Assembly: GCF_000708675.1 (NCBI RefSeq)
Contig: NZ_JELR01000001.1
Span: forward strand, 186,001-250,000
Direction: 5' to 3'
From: Microbulbifer sp. HZ11
GTDB taxonomy: Bacteria; Pseudomonadota; Gammaproteobacteria; Pseudomonadales; Cellvibrionaceae
DNA: 64,000 bases
The position numbers and the translations under genes are program-made. A model generated the notes under the pieces. The model made no database searches. It worked only from the letters and a program-made list of their open reading frames with translations, and was not told where the DNA came from. This document shows, in pieces, positions 1 through 9,890 of the stretch (position 1 is its first letter; each line of letters opens with the position of its first letter).

Positions 1-2
1 CC

Positions 3-341
3 GATTACGGTGGCCGGTGGGATATTGCGCAAGCTGCGCGCGCAGTTGCAGAAGAGGTGGCCAGTGGCCTGCGCTCTGCGGACTCCATCGACGAGGAAGC
101 TTTGGGTGCGCATATTCAGTTGGCAGACCTGCCGCCGGTGGATTTACTGATTCGCTCCAGTGGGGAGCAGCGAATCAGCAATTTTGTTCTGTGGCAGACT
201 GCCTATAGCGAATTCTATTTCACGGATACGCTGTGGCCCGATTTTGATGTGCCTGCGCTGGATCTGGCGCTGGAGGCTTTTCGGCTGCGCGATAGACGTT
301 ACGGTGGGCGTAAAGAGGATGGCCTGGAGGCTCAGGCCTGA
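3..341 (+). CDS. uppS: Undecaprenyl diphosphate synthase, 3' part (partial)
   Basis: This is the C-terminal part of the cis-prenyltransferase that condenses isopentenyl units onto farnesyl diphosphate to make undecaprenyl diphosphate, the lipid carrier for peptidoglycan and O-antigen. The 5' end lies outside the window. The frame is open from base 3 and reads DYGGRWDI, then DLLIRSSGEQRISNFVLWQ and a TLWPDFD block. These are the family's conserved substrate-binding segments near the C terminus (the R-SSGEQRISNF region binds IPP). The stop is at 339-341, and cdsA follows 73 bases later, the usual uppS-cdsA order. Confidence 0.95.
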   Translation, partial: DYGGRWDIAQAARAVAEEVASGLRSADSIDEEALGAHIQLADLPPVDLLIRSSGEQRISNFVLWQTAYSEFYFTDTLWPDFDVPALDLALEAFRLRDRRYGGRKEDGLEAQA

Positions 342-414
342 AATGCCAGACCTGCCAGGCTGGTGAGCACAGATTACCGAATGATAATAGTTAAAGGTTT
401 TTAAGGGTTTAACG

Positions 415-1260
415 GTGCTAAAACAAAGAATAATTACCGCGCTGGTGTTGGTGGCTCTTTTCCTGGGGTTGCTGTTCTTCGTGCCCCTTCAGTGGTTTTC
501 CATCGTGATTGCGGGGGTCATTCTGCTGGGTGGTTGGGAGTGGGCTAACCTTTCCAACCTGAACCGTGCTTTACGTTTTGTATTTCTCGCCGCGCTGGGC
601 ACCGCGTTGATCGCCACTGCCAGCTATGTGTTCAATTTTGACTTTTCCTCTCCGGATACCGATCGGGCACGTCAGATCCTCGCGGTGGCCTGCGGATGGT
701 GGGCGTTGGCCTTCCTGTGGGTGCAGGGCTATCCCGCCAGTGCCATGTTGTGGGGGAATCGTTGGGCGCGCGGGTTGATTGGCCTGGTGGTTCTAGTGCC
801 CGCGTGGTTGTCTGTGGTTATTCTGCAGGGGCAGGAACACGGCGCCTGGCTGGTGCTGTTTGTGGTCGCCGTTGTGGTGGCCGCTGATGTAGGCGCTTAT
901 TTTGTCGGGCGCAAATTCGGCAAGCACAAGCTGGCACGGGAAGTCAGCCCGGGTAAGTCCTGGGAGGGTTTTTTCGGTGGGCTGGCTGCTTGTCTGGTTC
1001 TGGCTCTGGGTGTGTCTGCCGCGTTTGATCTGCCCACCAAAAATACGATCCTGTTTACCATCGGTGTCCTGGTGACCGCCCTGGCATCGGTGATTGGCGA
1101 CCTGGTGGAGAGCATGTTCAAGCGCCACCGTGGGATCAAAGACAGTAGCCGGATTTTGCCGGGCCACGGCGGTATTCTCGATCGCCTGGACAGTCTTACT
1201 GCGGCGCTGCCGGTATTTACTATGGCGGCACTTGCCAGTGAATTGCCCAAATATCTTTAA
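415..1260 (+). CDS. cdsA: Phosphatidate cytidylyltransferase (CDP-diacylglycerol synthase)
   Basis: This integral membrane enzyme makes CDP-diacylglycerol from phosphatidate and CTP, the precursor of all phospholipids. The 281-residue product starts at GTG 415. It is almost entirely hydrophobic, with about seven or eight membrane segments. Near the C terminus it carries the CDP-alcohol synthase signature (VIGDLVESMFKRHRGIKD, then LPGHGGILDRLDSL), whose acidic residues bind the metal-CTP. It lies between uppS and dxr, 40 bases before the latter, in the conserved envelope operon. Confidence 0.96.
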   Translation: MLKQRIITALVLVALFLGLLFFVPLQWFSIVIAGVILLGGWEWANLSNLNRALRFVFLAALGTALIATASYVFNFDFSSPDTDRARQILAVACGWWALAFLWVQGYPASAMLWGNRWARGLIGLVVLVPAWLSVVILQGQEHGAWLVLFVVAVVVAADVGAYFVGRKFGKHKLAREVSPGKSWEGFFGGLAACLVLALGVSAAFDLPTKNTILFTIGVLVTALASVIGDLVESMFKRHRGIKDSSRILPGHGGILDRLDSLTAALPVFTMAALASELPKYL

Positions 1261-1300
1261 TCTCTTTTAGTTGATTTGGGCGCAGAGGTATTTCGATTTC

Positions 1301-2557
1301 ATGCAAACCATGACCCCACAACCTGTCTGTGTGCTCGGGTCCACCGGTTCCATCGGGGTGAGTACCTTGGATGTACTCGCCCGCCACCCTCAGGATTACT
1401 CCGTATTTGCGTTAACCGCCCGTGAGCGGGTGGCAGAACTTGCGCAGCAATGTCGCCGCTTCAGGCCCCGTTATGCTGTGGTTCTGGAGGCTGAGAAAGC
1501 AGCGCAGCTGCGTCGTGACTTTGCCGCCGAGGGGTTGGTCACTGAAGTTTTGAGTGGTGTCGAAGGGCTTTGTCAGGTGGCGTCCGCCCCCGAGGTAAGC
1601 ATTGTCATGGCTGCAATCGTGGGAGCGGCCGGGTTGAAACCGACGCTGGCGGCGGTTCAGGCAGGTAAAAAAGTGCTGTTGGCGAACAAGGAGTCGCTGG
1701 TAATGGCTGGGCCGTTATTTATGTCGGCTCTGGCGCAAAGCGATGCTTCACTGTTGCCCATCGATAGCGAGCACAATGCCATTTTCCAGTGCCTGCCGTA
1801 CCCTTGTGACAACCTGGTCGAAGCGGGTGTTGAGCGGATACTGCTCACCGGTTCCGGGGGGCCTTTCCGCACCGCAGACCCGGAATCTTTACACCGCGTA
1901 ACGCCGGATGAAGCGTGTAATCATCCCAACTGGTCCATGGGGCGTAAAATCTCCGTGGATTCCGCAACCATGATGAATAAAGGGCTGGAATTTATCGAGG
2001 CTTGCTACCTTTTTCACGCGGCGCCTGCGGATATCCAAGTGGTGGTCCACCCGCAGAGCATCGTGCACTCCATGGTGCAGTACCGGGATGGCTCCCTGTT
2101 GGCGCAGATGGGGAACCCGGACATGCGGACGCCAATCGCGCATGCTTTGGCTTTTCCTCAGCGAATTGATAGTGGCGTGAGTGCCCTGGATTTGATCGCT
2201 GCCGGACGCCTGGATTTTGAAGCGCCGGATGAGACCCGGTTTCCTTGCCTGCGCCTGGCGCGGGAAGCCATGGAGCAGGGTGGCAGTGCACCCACGGTGC
2301 TCAATGCGGCCAATGAAGTGGCCGTCGCAGCATTTCTTGAGGGTAGGCTGCCATTCACCGGAATTGCCGGGCTGATCGAAAAGGTCATGGATTCCACCAA
2401 TCGCGTTGAACTGGCGGATCTGGAGGTAGTCGAACGGGCTGATCGGGAAGCGCGTGCGCGGGCTCAAGAAGTACTGAGTGAGCTGTGCGGCGTCCACGAC
2501 GGTGGCGTCGGCGATAACAGTGACGACGGACAGCGCCCGCAAACGAGATCAATGTAA
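1301..2557 (+). CDS. dxr: 1-deoxy-D-xylulose 5-phosphate reductoisomerase
   Basis: This cytoplasmic enzyme catalyses the committed step of the MEP isoprenoid pathway, converting DXP to 2-C-methyl-D-erythritol 4-phosphate with NADPH. The nucleotide-binding motif GSTGSIG lies at residues 13-19. [12 protein letters not shown], the metal site [12 protein letters not shown] and [17 protein letters not shown] follow. An in-frame TTG at 1271 would add ten residues, but ATG 1301 has an AGAGG about ten bases upstream and fits the family start better; ATG 1310 is also possible. The product is 418 residues, about 20 more than E. coli Dxr, mainly through a hydrophilic C-terminal tail. It is 9 bases from rseP. 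Confidence 0.96.
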   Translation: MQTMTPQPVCVLGSTGSIGVSTLDVLARHPQDYSVFALTARERVAELAQQCRRFRPRYAVVLEAEKAAQLRRDFAAEGLVTEVLSGVEGLCQVASAPEVSIVMAAIVGAAGLKPTLAAVQAGKKVLLANKESLVMAGPLFMSALAQSDASLLPIDSEHNAIFQCLPYPCDNLVEAGVERILLTGSGGPFRTADPESLHRVTPDEACNHPNWSMGRKISVDSATMMNKGLEFIEACYLFHAAPADIQVVVHPQSIVHSMVQYRDGSLLAQMGNPDMRTPIAHALAFPQRIDSGVSALDLIAAGRLDFEAPDETRFPCLRLAREAMEQGGSAPTVLNAANEVAVAAFLEGRLPFTGIAGLIEKVMDSTNRVELADLEVVERADREARARAQEVLSELCGVHDGGVGDNSDDGQRPQTRSM

Positions 2558-2566
2558 ACTGACCCC

Positions 2567-3925
2567 ATGCTAGATTTTCTTCAAACTGCAGCCTGGGCCC
2601 TGGTTGCCCTCGGCGTACTGGTGAGCTTCCATGAGTTCGGTCACTTTATTGTGGCGCGCTGGTGTGGAGTGAAAGTGTTGCGCTTTTCCGTCGGTTTCGG
2701 CAAGCGTCTGGTATCCCGGTACGATCGCCACGGCACAGAGTTTACTGTGTCAGCTATTCCGCTCGGTGGCTACGTCAAATTCCTCGATGAACGTGAAGGC
2801 ACTGTAGCGCCAGAGGAGCTGGATGGTGCCTTCAACCGCAAAAATGTCTGGCAGCGAATGGCAATCGCCGCTGCCGGTCCAGTATTCAATTTCCTTTTGG
2901 CCATCGCCCTTTTCTGGGGGGTGTTTATGGGGGGGACCTCCGGCCCGGTGCCTATCGTGGATCAGGTGGAGCCGCGCAGTATTGCTGCCTATGCCGGCCT
3001 GGAGGCCGGGCAGGAAATCATTGCTGTGGACGATCAACCCACGCCCACCTGGCAGGCGCTCAACTGGCGCCTGGCCAACCGACTGGGGGACACAGGGCAT
3101 ATAAAATTTTCCGTGCGATACCCGGACTCGACCCTCGAATACCATATGTACGCGGATATTGACCGCTGGCTGGCGGGGCAGGAAGTTCCTGATCCGCTGG
3201 ACGAGATTGGTGTCAAACTGTGGATCCCGAAGATCAGCATGACGCTGGCTCAGGTGGTAGATGACAGTCCCGCAGCGAAAGGTGGTCTCAAGGCCGGTGA
3301 TGAAATCATCGCCACCGATGGCCGCGACTACCGCGACTGGGATCAGTGGACCAGCTATATCAAAGCGCATCCCGACCAGGCCGTGCAGGTTACCGTACTC
3401 CGGGATGGGGCGGAGCAGTCGGTCACGATTACCCCGGATCTGGTAACCCTCGACAGCGGAGAGAAAATCGGTCGTATCGGTGTACTGCCGGTTGCTGCAT
3501 CCTGGCCCGAGGACAAGGTGCGCCGCTATCACTACGGGGTGATGGGCGCCTTCAGCAAGGGGTTGGAAGAGACCTGGAGCAAGACGGTATTTACCCTTAA
3601 CAGCCTCAAAAAACTGCTGTTTGGAGAGATCTCGACCCGCAACTTGAGTGGCCCTATCACCATTGCTAAAGTTGCCGGCACTTCGGCGGATGCGGGCTGG
3701 CAGTCATTCCTGTCATTGCTGGCACTCCTGAGTATCAGTCTTGGTGTGTTGAACCTCTTGCCAATTCCCGTACTCGACGGCGGTCATCTCCTTTACTACG
3801 GTATTGAAGCGATAAAGGGTTCCCCGGTATCTGAAAAAGTGCAGATGATTGGGTTGCAGGTGGGTATGGCCATGGTGCTGGGAATTATGGCACTGGCGCT
3901 GTACAACGATATTCTGCGCCTTTAA
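2567..3925 (+). CDS. rseP: Site-2 (intramembrane) zinc metalloprotease RseP
   Basis: This inner-membrane S2P protease cleaves the anti-sigma factor RseA within the membrane after the first DegS cut, releasing sigma-E. The zinc motif HEFGH is at residues 22-26 in the first membrane segment. The third zinc ligand lies in the LDG motif (LPIPVLDGGH, Asp about 404) near the C terminus. Two PDZ-like domains occupy roughly 100-310 (GLEAGQEIIAVD and GLKAGDEIIATD are their ligand-groove strands). The length of 452 residues matches E. coli RseP (450). Its substrate, RseA, is encoded elsewhere in this window (41525-42223). Confidence 0.97.
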   Translation: MLDFLQTAAWALVALGVLVSFHEFGHFIVARWCGVKVLRFSVGFGKRLVSRYDRHGTEFTVSAIPLGGYVKFLDEREGTVAPEELDGAFNRKNVWQRMAIAAAGPVFNFLLAIALFWGVFMGGTSGPVPIVDQVEPRSIAAYAGLEAGQEIIAVDDQPTPTWQALNWRLANRLGDTGHIKFSVRYPDSTLEYHMYADIDRWLAGQEVPDPLDEIGVKLWIPKISMTLAQVVDDSPAAKGGLKAGDEIIATDGRDYRDWDQWTSYIKAHPDQAVQVTVLRDGAEQSVTITPDLVTLDSGEKIGRIGVLPVAASWPEDKVRRYHYGVMGAFSKGLEETWSKTVFTLNSLKKLLFGEISTRNLSGPITIAKVAGTSADAGWQSFLSLLALLSISLGVLNLLPIPVLDGGHLLYYGIEAIKGSPVSEKVQMIGLQVGMAMVLGIMALALYNDILRL

Positions 3926-4121
3926 TGAATTTTTACCCGCGCTCTCTGTCCTACATTTTGTTGAAATCAAGGGTTCCTGATTGAGGGCTCTGTAACGAGG
4001 GCGGCGGTTGCTTCGATCGTGCTGGCCAGGCCTGCTCGGTTGGGGTCGACGGGGCCTGCGCCTCTGTGATGTCGGGCATATTGCCCTGATGGAATTGCGA
4101 ATAAACACTCGGAATTAGTAG

Positions 4122-6695
4122 ATGAAAGATTTCCTGAAGGCGGCGAGCCTCGGTCTGGCAATGCCTATTGCCGCATACGCGCAATCGTTTGTGGTCAACG
4201 ATATTCGCGTTGAGGGGCTTCAGCGTGTTTCCGCCGGTTCGGTTTTTGCCGCGTTGCCTGTTCGGGTTGGCGACCAGATTGAAAGTGTCGAAATTCAGAG
4301 TGCTACCCGCGCCCTGTTCCGCACCGGATATTTCCAGGATATTCAGATCGGCCGTGAAAATGGCGTCCTGGTAATCACGGTACGCGAGCGCCCGGCAATC
4401 TCCAAGATCGAGATTACCGGTAACAAGGCTATCAAGACCGAAGATCTGCTCAAGGGCATGAATGATAACGGTCTGGCGGAAGGGCAGATTTTCAAGCGCG
4501 CGACCCTCGAAGGTCTGGCGCAGGAGTTGCAGCGCCAGTATGTGGCTCAGGGCCGCTATGGCGCCAGTGTCACCACCGAAGTGAAAGAGCTGCCACGCAA
4601 CCAGGTGGAGCTGAAGGTGGTGGTGGATGAAGGCTCTGTTGCTGCCATCAAACATATCAATATCGTCGGCAACCAGGCGTTTTCCGATGATGAACTGGCG
4701 GAAATATTTGAACTGCAGACCACCGGTTGGTTGTCCTGGCTTAACAGTGATGACAAGTACTCCCGCGAGAAGCTGACCGGTGACCTGGAGCGGCTCGAGT
4801 CATACTACCTCGACCGCGGTTATCTCGAATTCAAAATCGATTCCACGCAAGTCTCTCTGAGCCCTGATAAGCAGAGCGTTTTTATTACGGTCAATATCAG
4901 TGAGGGCGATGTTTACTCCGTTTCTGAAGTGGAACTTGCGGGTGACCCGGTTGTGTCGGAAGAGGAAATCCGTCGCCTGCTGCTGGTGCGGAAGGGGCAG
5001 ACTTTCTCTCAGGTACTGATGACCACGACGTCCGATTACATCACCAAGCGCCTGGGTAACGAGGGTTATACCTTCGCTGAAGTGAATGGCATTCCGGAGG
5101 CCAATGAGGAAGATAAAACCGTAAAGGTGACCTTCTTTATCGATCCTGGTAAGCGCGCCTACGTGCGCCGGATCAATTTTCGTGGCAATACCCGTACCTC
5201 TGATGACGTGTTGCGTCGCGAGATGCGTCAGATGGAATCCGCCTCCGCATCCTCCGCCCGTATCGAACAGTCCAAGGTGCGCCTGGAACGTCTGGGTTAC
5301 TTCAAGGAAGTGCAGGTGGAAACCACTGAGGTTCCCGGCACATCCGACCAGATCGATGTGGAGTACACCGTAGAAGAGCAGCCTTCCGGTACCATCGGTG
5401 GTACCGTAGGTTACGCGCAGGGCAGTGGCCTGGTGCTGGGTGCCAACGTGCAGGAAAATAACTGGCTGGGCACCGGTAAGTCTGTGGGTTTTGCGGTCAA
5501 CACCTCTACCTATCAGACGGTACTTAACTTCTCCTATACCGATCCGTATTTCACGCCAGACGGTGTCAGTCGTGGTTTCAACGTGTTCTATCAGGAGCGC
5601 GATTATTCCGAGATCAACCTGTCCAGCTATAACACCACCACTTACGGTGCCGGGTTGAGCTTTGGTTACCCGATTTCTGAAATTTCGCGCATCGGTCTGA
5701 ATATCGGTTTCAATCACCTGGAGTTGAGCACCCATAGTAGCTCTGTCCAGGAGATCAAAGACAGCCCTGTGCCGATCAGTGGGGTGAATGGAGAAATCAA
5801 TTCCGACGACGAAGCGGATATTCTCGAAGAGCTTGAGATGGCTGTCGAGGACGGTATTGCGCTGGACCTCAGTATGCCCGTGGATACCGGGTTGCTGAAC
5901 ACTAACCCGGATGGCTTCGTTGATCTGTATGGCGATGAATTTGATTCCTGGTCCCTGACGACCTCTTACGCCCGTTCCACTCTGAACCGGGGCATTCTCG
6001 CCACCCGCGGTGCGTCACAGCGCGCCTCTATCGAGATTGCCCTGCCTGGTGGTGATCTCGAATATTACAAATTTATTTATACCGGGCAGTATTTCCGTCC
6101 ATTGACCAAAGACTTGACCCTGCGTCTGCGCACTCGTTTGGGCTATGCCGAAGGCTACGGTGAAACCGACGAGCTGCCGTTCTTCGAGAACTTCTACGCC
6201 GGTGGCTTTGGCTCCGTGCGCGGCTTCGAGCGAAACACACTGGGCCCGCGTTCAACCCCGGCAGTGAATTATCGCACCACGCCCTGTGCGGTGGATGCGG
6301 AAGGCGACATCACCGAATACTGCTATGTTCTGGACGACGCGACGGGCGAGCTGGAAACCACACCGGTCAGCAGCCGCCGCCCCGATCCATTCGGTGGCAA
6401 TATCCTGGTGGAGGGAAGTGCAGAAATCATCTTCCCGATTCCTTTCGTGAAGGATCAGCGGTCCATGCAATCTGCCTTCTTTATCGATGCGGGTAATGTT
6501 TTCAGCACCAATTGCGGTGTCTCCCAGCTCAATTGTTACGACATCGATATCGATCATATCAACGTTTCCGCGGGCATCGGCCTGACCTGGATTACCGGGT
6601 TTGGCCCGCTGACCTTCAGCCTGTCCAAAGCCCTGCAGGAAAATGAGGACGACGAGATCGAAGTATTCCAGTTCTCACTGGGTAATAGCTTCTGA
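4122..6695 (+). CDS. bamA: Outer-membrane protein assembly factor BamA
   Basis: This Omp85 protein is the core of the BAM complex, which folds beta-barrels into the outer membrane. A signal peptide ends near AAYAQS (cleavage about residue 21). Five POTRA domains span roughly 22-425, and the rest is the 16-strand barrel. The L6 motif [11 protein letters not shown] and a C-terminal aromatic (FSLGNSF) are present. The protein has 857 residues against about 810 in E. coli. The extra length sits in acidic barrel loops, one around residues 550-610 and one after VRGF containing two cysteines. rseP lies 196 bases upstream and the periplasmic chaperone skp 120 bases downstream. Confidence 0.97.
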   Translation: MKDFLKAASLGLAMPIAAYAQSFVVNDIRVEGLQRVSAGSVFAALPVRVGDQIESVEIQSATRALFRTGYFQDIQIGRENGVLVITVRERPAISKIEITGNKAIKTEDLLKGMNDNGLAEGQIFKRATLEGLAQELQRQYVAQGRYGASVTTEVKELPRNQVELKVVVDEGSVAAIKHINIVGNQAFSDDELAEIFELQTTGWLSWLNSDDKYSREKLTGDLERLESYYLDRGYLEFKIDSTQVSLSPDKQSVFITVNISEGDVYSVSEVELAGDPVVSEEEIRRLLLVRKGQTFSQVLMTTTSDYITKRLGNEGYTFAEVNGIPEANEEDKTVKVTFFIDPGKRAYVRRINFRGNTRTSDDVLRREMRQMESASASSARIEQSKVRLERLGYFKEVQVETTEVPGTSDQIDVEYTVEEQPSGTIGGTVGYAQGSGLVLGANVQENNWLGTGKSVGFAVNTSTYQTVLNFSYTDPYFTPDGVSRGFNVFYQERDYSEINLSSYNTTTYGAGLSFGYPISEISRIGLNIGFNHLELSTHSSSVQEIKDSPVPISGVNGEINSDDEADILEELEMAVEDGIALDLSMPVDTGLLNTNPDGFVDLYGDEFDSWSLTTSYARSTLNRGILATRGASQRASIEIALPGGDLEYYKFIYTGQYFRPLTKDLTLRLRTRLGYAEGYGETDELPFFENFYAGGFGSVRGFERNTLGPRSTPAVNYRTTPCAVDAEGDITEYCYVLDDATGELETTPVSSRRPDPFGGNILVEGSAEIIFPIPFVKDQRSMQSAFFIDAGNVFSTNCGVSQLNCYDIDIDHINVSAGIGLTWITGFGPLTFSLSKALQENEDDEIEVFQFSLGNSF

Positions 6696-6815
6696 CCACT
6701 GGAAATTGCCGCCGCAACTGTTTAGGGTTCACTCCTAGCGGCGAGCGGTGGCCTTCCAGATGAAGCGGCCTCTGTGGAAGCGGCCGTAAATTTACAGAAA
6801 TACGGAGAATAAAAA

Positions 6816-7331
6816 GTGTTCAAATTTGTGAAAGTAAGTGCGATTCTGCTGGCTGGCCTGCTGTTTGCGGGAACCGCGAGCGCACAGTCAAAGGTGGCCG
6901 TAGTAAATATCCAGGCTGCGATTATGAGCACTGAGAAGGCGACCTCCAAGATCAATGCTCTGAAGACCAGCTCCGAATACTCCCAGTTGCAGAACAGTGC
7001 CGAGAGTATCCGTGCGGAAGTGCAGAAGATGGCCGAAGACGCGCAGAAGAATGGCGTGACCTGGTCTGAAGAGAAGAAGGCGGAGCAGCAGCGCAAGATC
7101 AACTTTAAACGCTCTGACTTTGAAACAACGGTTAAAAAGCTGCGTGCGATGGAAGGTCAGGCGGTGCAAGACCTGCAGAAAGACCTGCTGCCGAAAGCCA
7201 AGGCCGCATTGGAAGAGGTGATCAAGGAGCAGAAGCTCGACCTGGTGTTGGATGCCAGTGCTGCTGTCTATGCGGGTAAAACGGCCAATCTGACCGAAGA
7301 GCTGGTCAAACGCCTGAACGCGGCCAAGTAA
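6816..7331 (+). CDS. skp: Periplasmic OMP chaperone Skp/OmpH
   Basis: Skp is a trimeric periplasmic holdase that carries unfolded outer-membrane proteins from Sec to BamA. The 171-residue product has a signal peptide with a clean ASA|QS cleavage at residue 23. A beta-strand core (KVAVVNIQAAIM) follows, then a long charged helical section typical of the Skp tentacles, and a final strand LDLVLDASAAVYA. Translation starts at GTG 6816, with GGAG about eight bases upstream. It sits between bamA and lpxD, as in most gammaproteobacteria, 16 bases before lpxD. Confidence 0.95.
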   Translation: MFKFVKVSAILLAGLLFAGTASAQSKVAVVNIQAAIMSTEKATSKINALKTSSEYSQLQNSAESIRAEVQKMAEDAQKNGVTWSEEKKAEQQRKINFKRSDFETTVKKLRAMEGQAVQDLQKDLLPKAKAALEEVIKEQKLDLVLDASAAVYAGKTANLTEELVKRLNAAK

Positions 7332-7347
7332 TTTCGACAGCACGACC

Positions 7348-8403
7348 ATGATGAAAAATGCACAGCCAACGCTGGCGCAGTTGGCTGAAGAGCTGGGTGC
7401 AGAGTTGCGCCTTGCGGTTGGGGCCAGCGGCGATCAGGTGCCGACTGGCCTCAATACGTTACAGGATGCGGTGAATAGCGAGGTCAGCTTTCTCGCCAGT
7501 GCGAATTATCGCCGCTTTCTGGCTGCAACCAATGCATGTGCGGTATTGGTTTCTGCTGAGGATGTGGAAGCCTGTCCCGGCACAGCTCTGATCGTTCCCA
7601 ATCCCTATCTTGCCTTCGCCAAGGCAACCGCTATTTACGATCGCACACCGACCCCGGCGTCGGGGATTGATCCTTCAGCCACAATCCATGCCAGTGCAGA
7701 TGTCGCTGCGGATGCCAGTGTCGGCCCAGGGGTTGTGGTTGAAGCGCACGCCAGAGTCGGGCAGGGTGCCATTATCGGATCCGGTTGTGTGGTAGGAGAG
7801 GGCAGTGAAATTGGCCCCCGTACCCGCCTGTTCCCTAATGTGGTGGTCTACCACGGTTGCTCAATTGGTGCGGATTGCACGGTACATAGCAATACGGTCA
7901 TTGGCGCCGACGGGTTTGGCTTTGCACCGGCTCAGGGGCAGTGGACCAAAATCCACCAGCTAGGTGGTGTAGAGATTGGGGACGAGGTGGAGATCGGCTC
8001 CTGCACCTGTATTGACCGTGGTGCACTTGGCAATACGGTTATCGGACGCGGGGTGAAGATCGACAATATGGTGCAAATCGCGCACAATGTGCAGATTGGT
8101 GACTACTCAGCCATGGCAGCCTGCTCTGCGGTGGCGGGTAGTGCGGTTATCGGCAGGCACTGCACCATTGCGGGCGGTGCGGGCATTGTTGGCCACGTCA
8201 CCATTGCAGATCGCAGCCATGTCACTGCGCGTACCCTGGTTACCAAATCCATCGAAGAGGCCGGCTCCTACTCTAGCGGAGTGCCCTTTATGGAGAGCCG
8301 TAGCTGGCGCCGCAATGCCGTGCGTTACGGCCAGCTGGATCAGATGGCCCGGCGTCTCAAAGCGCTGGAGTCTGCGTTCAAGCAACAGCAGGCACCGGAA
8401 TAG
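7348..8403 (+). CDS. lpxD: UDP-3-O-(3-hydroxyacyl)glucosamine N-acyltransferase
   Basis: LpxD performs the third step of lipid A synthesis, N-acylating UDP-3-O-acyl-glucosamine from hydroxyacyl-ACP. The N-terminal uridine-binding domain (about 1-105) is followed by a left-handed beta-helix built of hexapeptide repeats (for example VGPGVVVEAHARVG, IGADGFGFAPAQG). The catalytic-His region IAHNVQIGDYSAMAA is intact. The C-terminal helix ends LDQMARRLKALE. The 351-residue length is normal. ATG 7348 is followed directly by a second ATG; either could start. Confidence 0.96.
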   Translation: MMKNAQPTLAQLAEELGAELRLAVGASGDQVPTGLNTLQDAVNSEVSFLASANYRRFLAATNACAVLVSAEDVEACPGTALIVPNPYLAFAKATAIYDRTPTPASGIDPSATIHASADVAADASVGPGVVVEAHARVGQGAIIGSGCVVGEGSEIGPRTRLFPNVVVYHGCSIGADCTVHSNTVIGADGFGFAPAQGQWTKIHQLGGVEIGDEVEIGSCTCIDRGALGNTVIGRGVKIDNMVQIAHNVQIGDYSAMAACSAVAGSAVIGRHCTIAGGAGIVGHVTIADRSHVTARTLVTKSIEEAGSYSSGVPFMESRSWRRNAVRYGQLDQMARRLKALESAFKQQQAPE

Positions 8404-8447
8404 ATAGACCTGCTTCATTGATTGCAGATACAAGATTTAATCGAAAG

Positions 8448-8470
8448 TTCGGGGCGTTCAACGCCCCGAA
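8448..8470 (+). other. GC-rich hairpin just upstream of fabZ
   Basis: A perfect 9-bp stem, TTCGGGGCG (8448-8456) with CGCCCCGAA (8462-8470) and a 5-base loop, ends 23 bases before the fabZ start. No T-tract follows, so it does not look like a terminator. It could affect fabZ translation or mRNA stability; this is an inference. Confidence 0.5.
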
Positions 8471-8493
8471 GTGGTTTCTGGGGACAAATCGTC

Positions 8494-8931
8494 ATGATGG
8501 ACGTACAGGAAATTCGTCAATACCTTCCACACCGCTATCCTTTCCTTTTGGTGGATCGGGTGGTTGAGCTGGAAGAGGGCAAATCGATCAGGGGTTACAA
8601 GAATATCTCGATCAATGAAGAGGTGTTCAATGGCCACTTTCCCGAAGTGCCGATCTTTCCGGGTGTAATGATCGTGGAGGCCCTGGCGCAGGTGTCGGGC
8701 ATTCTTGGATTCAAGACGCTGGGACAAAAGCCGGAAGACGGGTACCTGTATTTGTTTGCGGGTATCGACAATGTGCGCTTCAAGCGTCAGGTAGTTCCCG
8801 GTGATTGCCTGCAATTGGAATCCGAAGTTGTTTCGGAGCGTCGAGGCATCTGGAAGTTTGCCGGAAAGGCAACCGTAGATGGGAGTCTGGCCGCTTCTGC
8901 TGACATCCTGTGTGCGGTCAAGAAAATCTAA
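8494..8931 (+). CDS. fabZ: 3-hydroxyacyl-ACP dehydratase FabZ
   Basis: FabZ dehydrates 3-hydroxyacyl-ACP in fatty-acid elongation and competes with lipid A synthesis for 3-hydroxymyristoyl-ACP. The hot-dog fold protein has the [13 protein letters not shown] start and the active-site segment [20 protein letters not shown], with catalytic His and Glu. A TTG at 8422 in frame would add 24 residues covering a GC-rich hairpin. ATG 8494 (or 8497) gives the normal 145-residue protein and is preferred, although only a weak GGGGA lies upstream. The gene is placed between lpxD and lpxA as usual. Confidence 0.94.
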   Translation: MMDVQEIRQYLPHRYPFLLVDRVVELEEGKSIRGYKNISINEEVFNGHFPEVPIFPGVMIVEALAQVSGILGFKTLGQKPEDGYLYLFAGIDNVRFKRQVVPGDCLQLESEVVSERRGIWKFAGKATVDGSLAASADILCAVKKI

Positions 8932-9110
8932 GACCGGTTGCGTGCCGGTTGCATGGTCTGATGGGGCCCATCCTCCTGTCAGTGTGACCAAATTGTTTTT
9001 TATATTCGCGATTCGCGGGTAAAGTATTGTCGTCGTTTCTGGCGCCATGGCGAGGAGGTACCTCGCTGATAGCCGATCAACCATCGAGCCGGTGAGGAGA
9101 TAGCCACAGC

Positions 9111-9890
9111 ATGCAGACCAGTATTCATCCGACCGCGATTGTCGACGATTCGGCAGTTATCGGTGATGGGGTGCAGATTGGCCCGTACAGTATTGTGGGG
9201 CCTGGTGTGGAAATTGGCGATGGGTGCCAGATCGCGTCTCATGTGGTGCTGAGTGGGCCAACCAAGCTCGGCAAGAACAATCATATCTATCAGTTCGCAA
9301 CCGTTGGTCAGGATACCCCGGATAAAAAATATCAGGGGGAGCCCACCACGCTGGTGATTGGTGATGACAATGTGATCCGTGAAGGGGTCACCATTCACCG
9401 CGGCACCGTCCAGGACCGGGGCGAGACGACCATCGGCAACGATAATCTGCTGATGGCGTATGCCCATATCGGTCATGACAGTGTCATTGGTAATCACACC
9501 ATTCTCGTCAATAACGTCGCTCTGGCGGGCCACGTCTACGTGCGCGACTGGGCAATACTCAGCGGGTACACCCTGGTGCATCAGCACTGCACGATTGGCG
9601 AGCACGCCTTTACCGGTATGGGGGCGGGGATCGGCAAGGATGTCCCTGCCTATGTGATGGTGGCGGGTAATCCGGCGGAAGCCAAAACCATCAATGCGGA
9701 AGGGCTGCGCCGTCGGGGTTTTTCTCGCGAGGAAATTTCCCTGATCAACAAGGCTTACAAAATTGTGTATCGCCGCGGATTGACCGCGGATGAAGCGCTG
9801 GAGTCCCTGGCACAATTGCGACAGGAGTCCGAGGTCATCCAGCCGTGGATTGATTCGCTGCAAAACTCGACACGCGGAATCGTGCGTTGA
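9111..9890 (+). CDS. lpxA: UDP-N-acetylglucosamine acyltransferase
   Basis: LpxA performs the first step of lipid A synthesis, transferring 3-hydroxyacyl from ACP to the 3-OH of UDP-GlcNAc. The protein is 259 residues, close to the E. coli length of 262. It has an N-terminal left-handed beta-helix of hexapeptides ([20 protein letters not shown]). The catalytic segment [14 protein letters not shown] contains the active-site His. The C-terminal helical domain reads [14 protein letters not shown]. Its stop overlaps the lpxB start (TTGA). Confidence 0.96.
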   Translation: MQTSIHPTAIVDDSAVIGDGVQIGPYSIVGPGVEIGDGCQIASHVVLSGPTKLGKNNHIYQFATVGQDTPDKKYQGEPTTLVIGDDNVIREGVTIHRGTVQDRGETTIGNDNLLMAYAHIGHDSVIGNHTILVNNVALAGHVYVRDWAILSGYTLVHQHCTIGEHAFTGMGAGIGKDVPAYVMVAGNPAEAKTINAEGLRRRGFSREEISLINKAYKIVYRRGLTADEALESLAQLRQESEVIQPWIDSLQNSTRGIVR

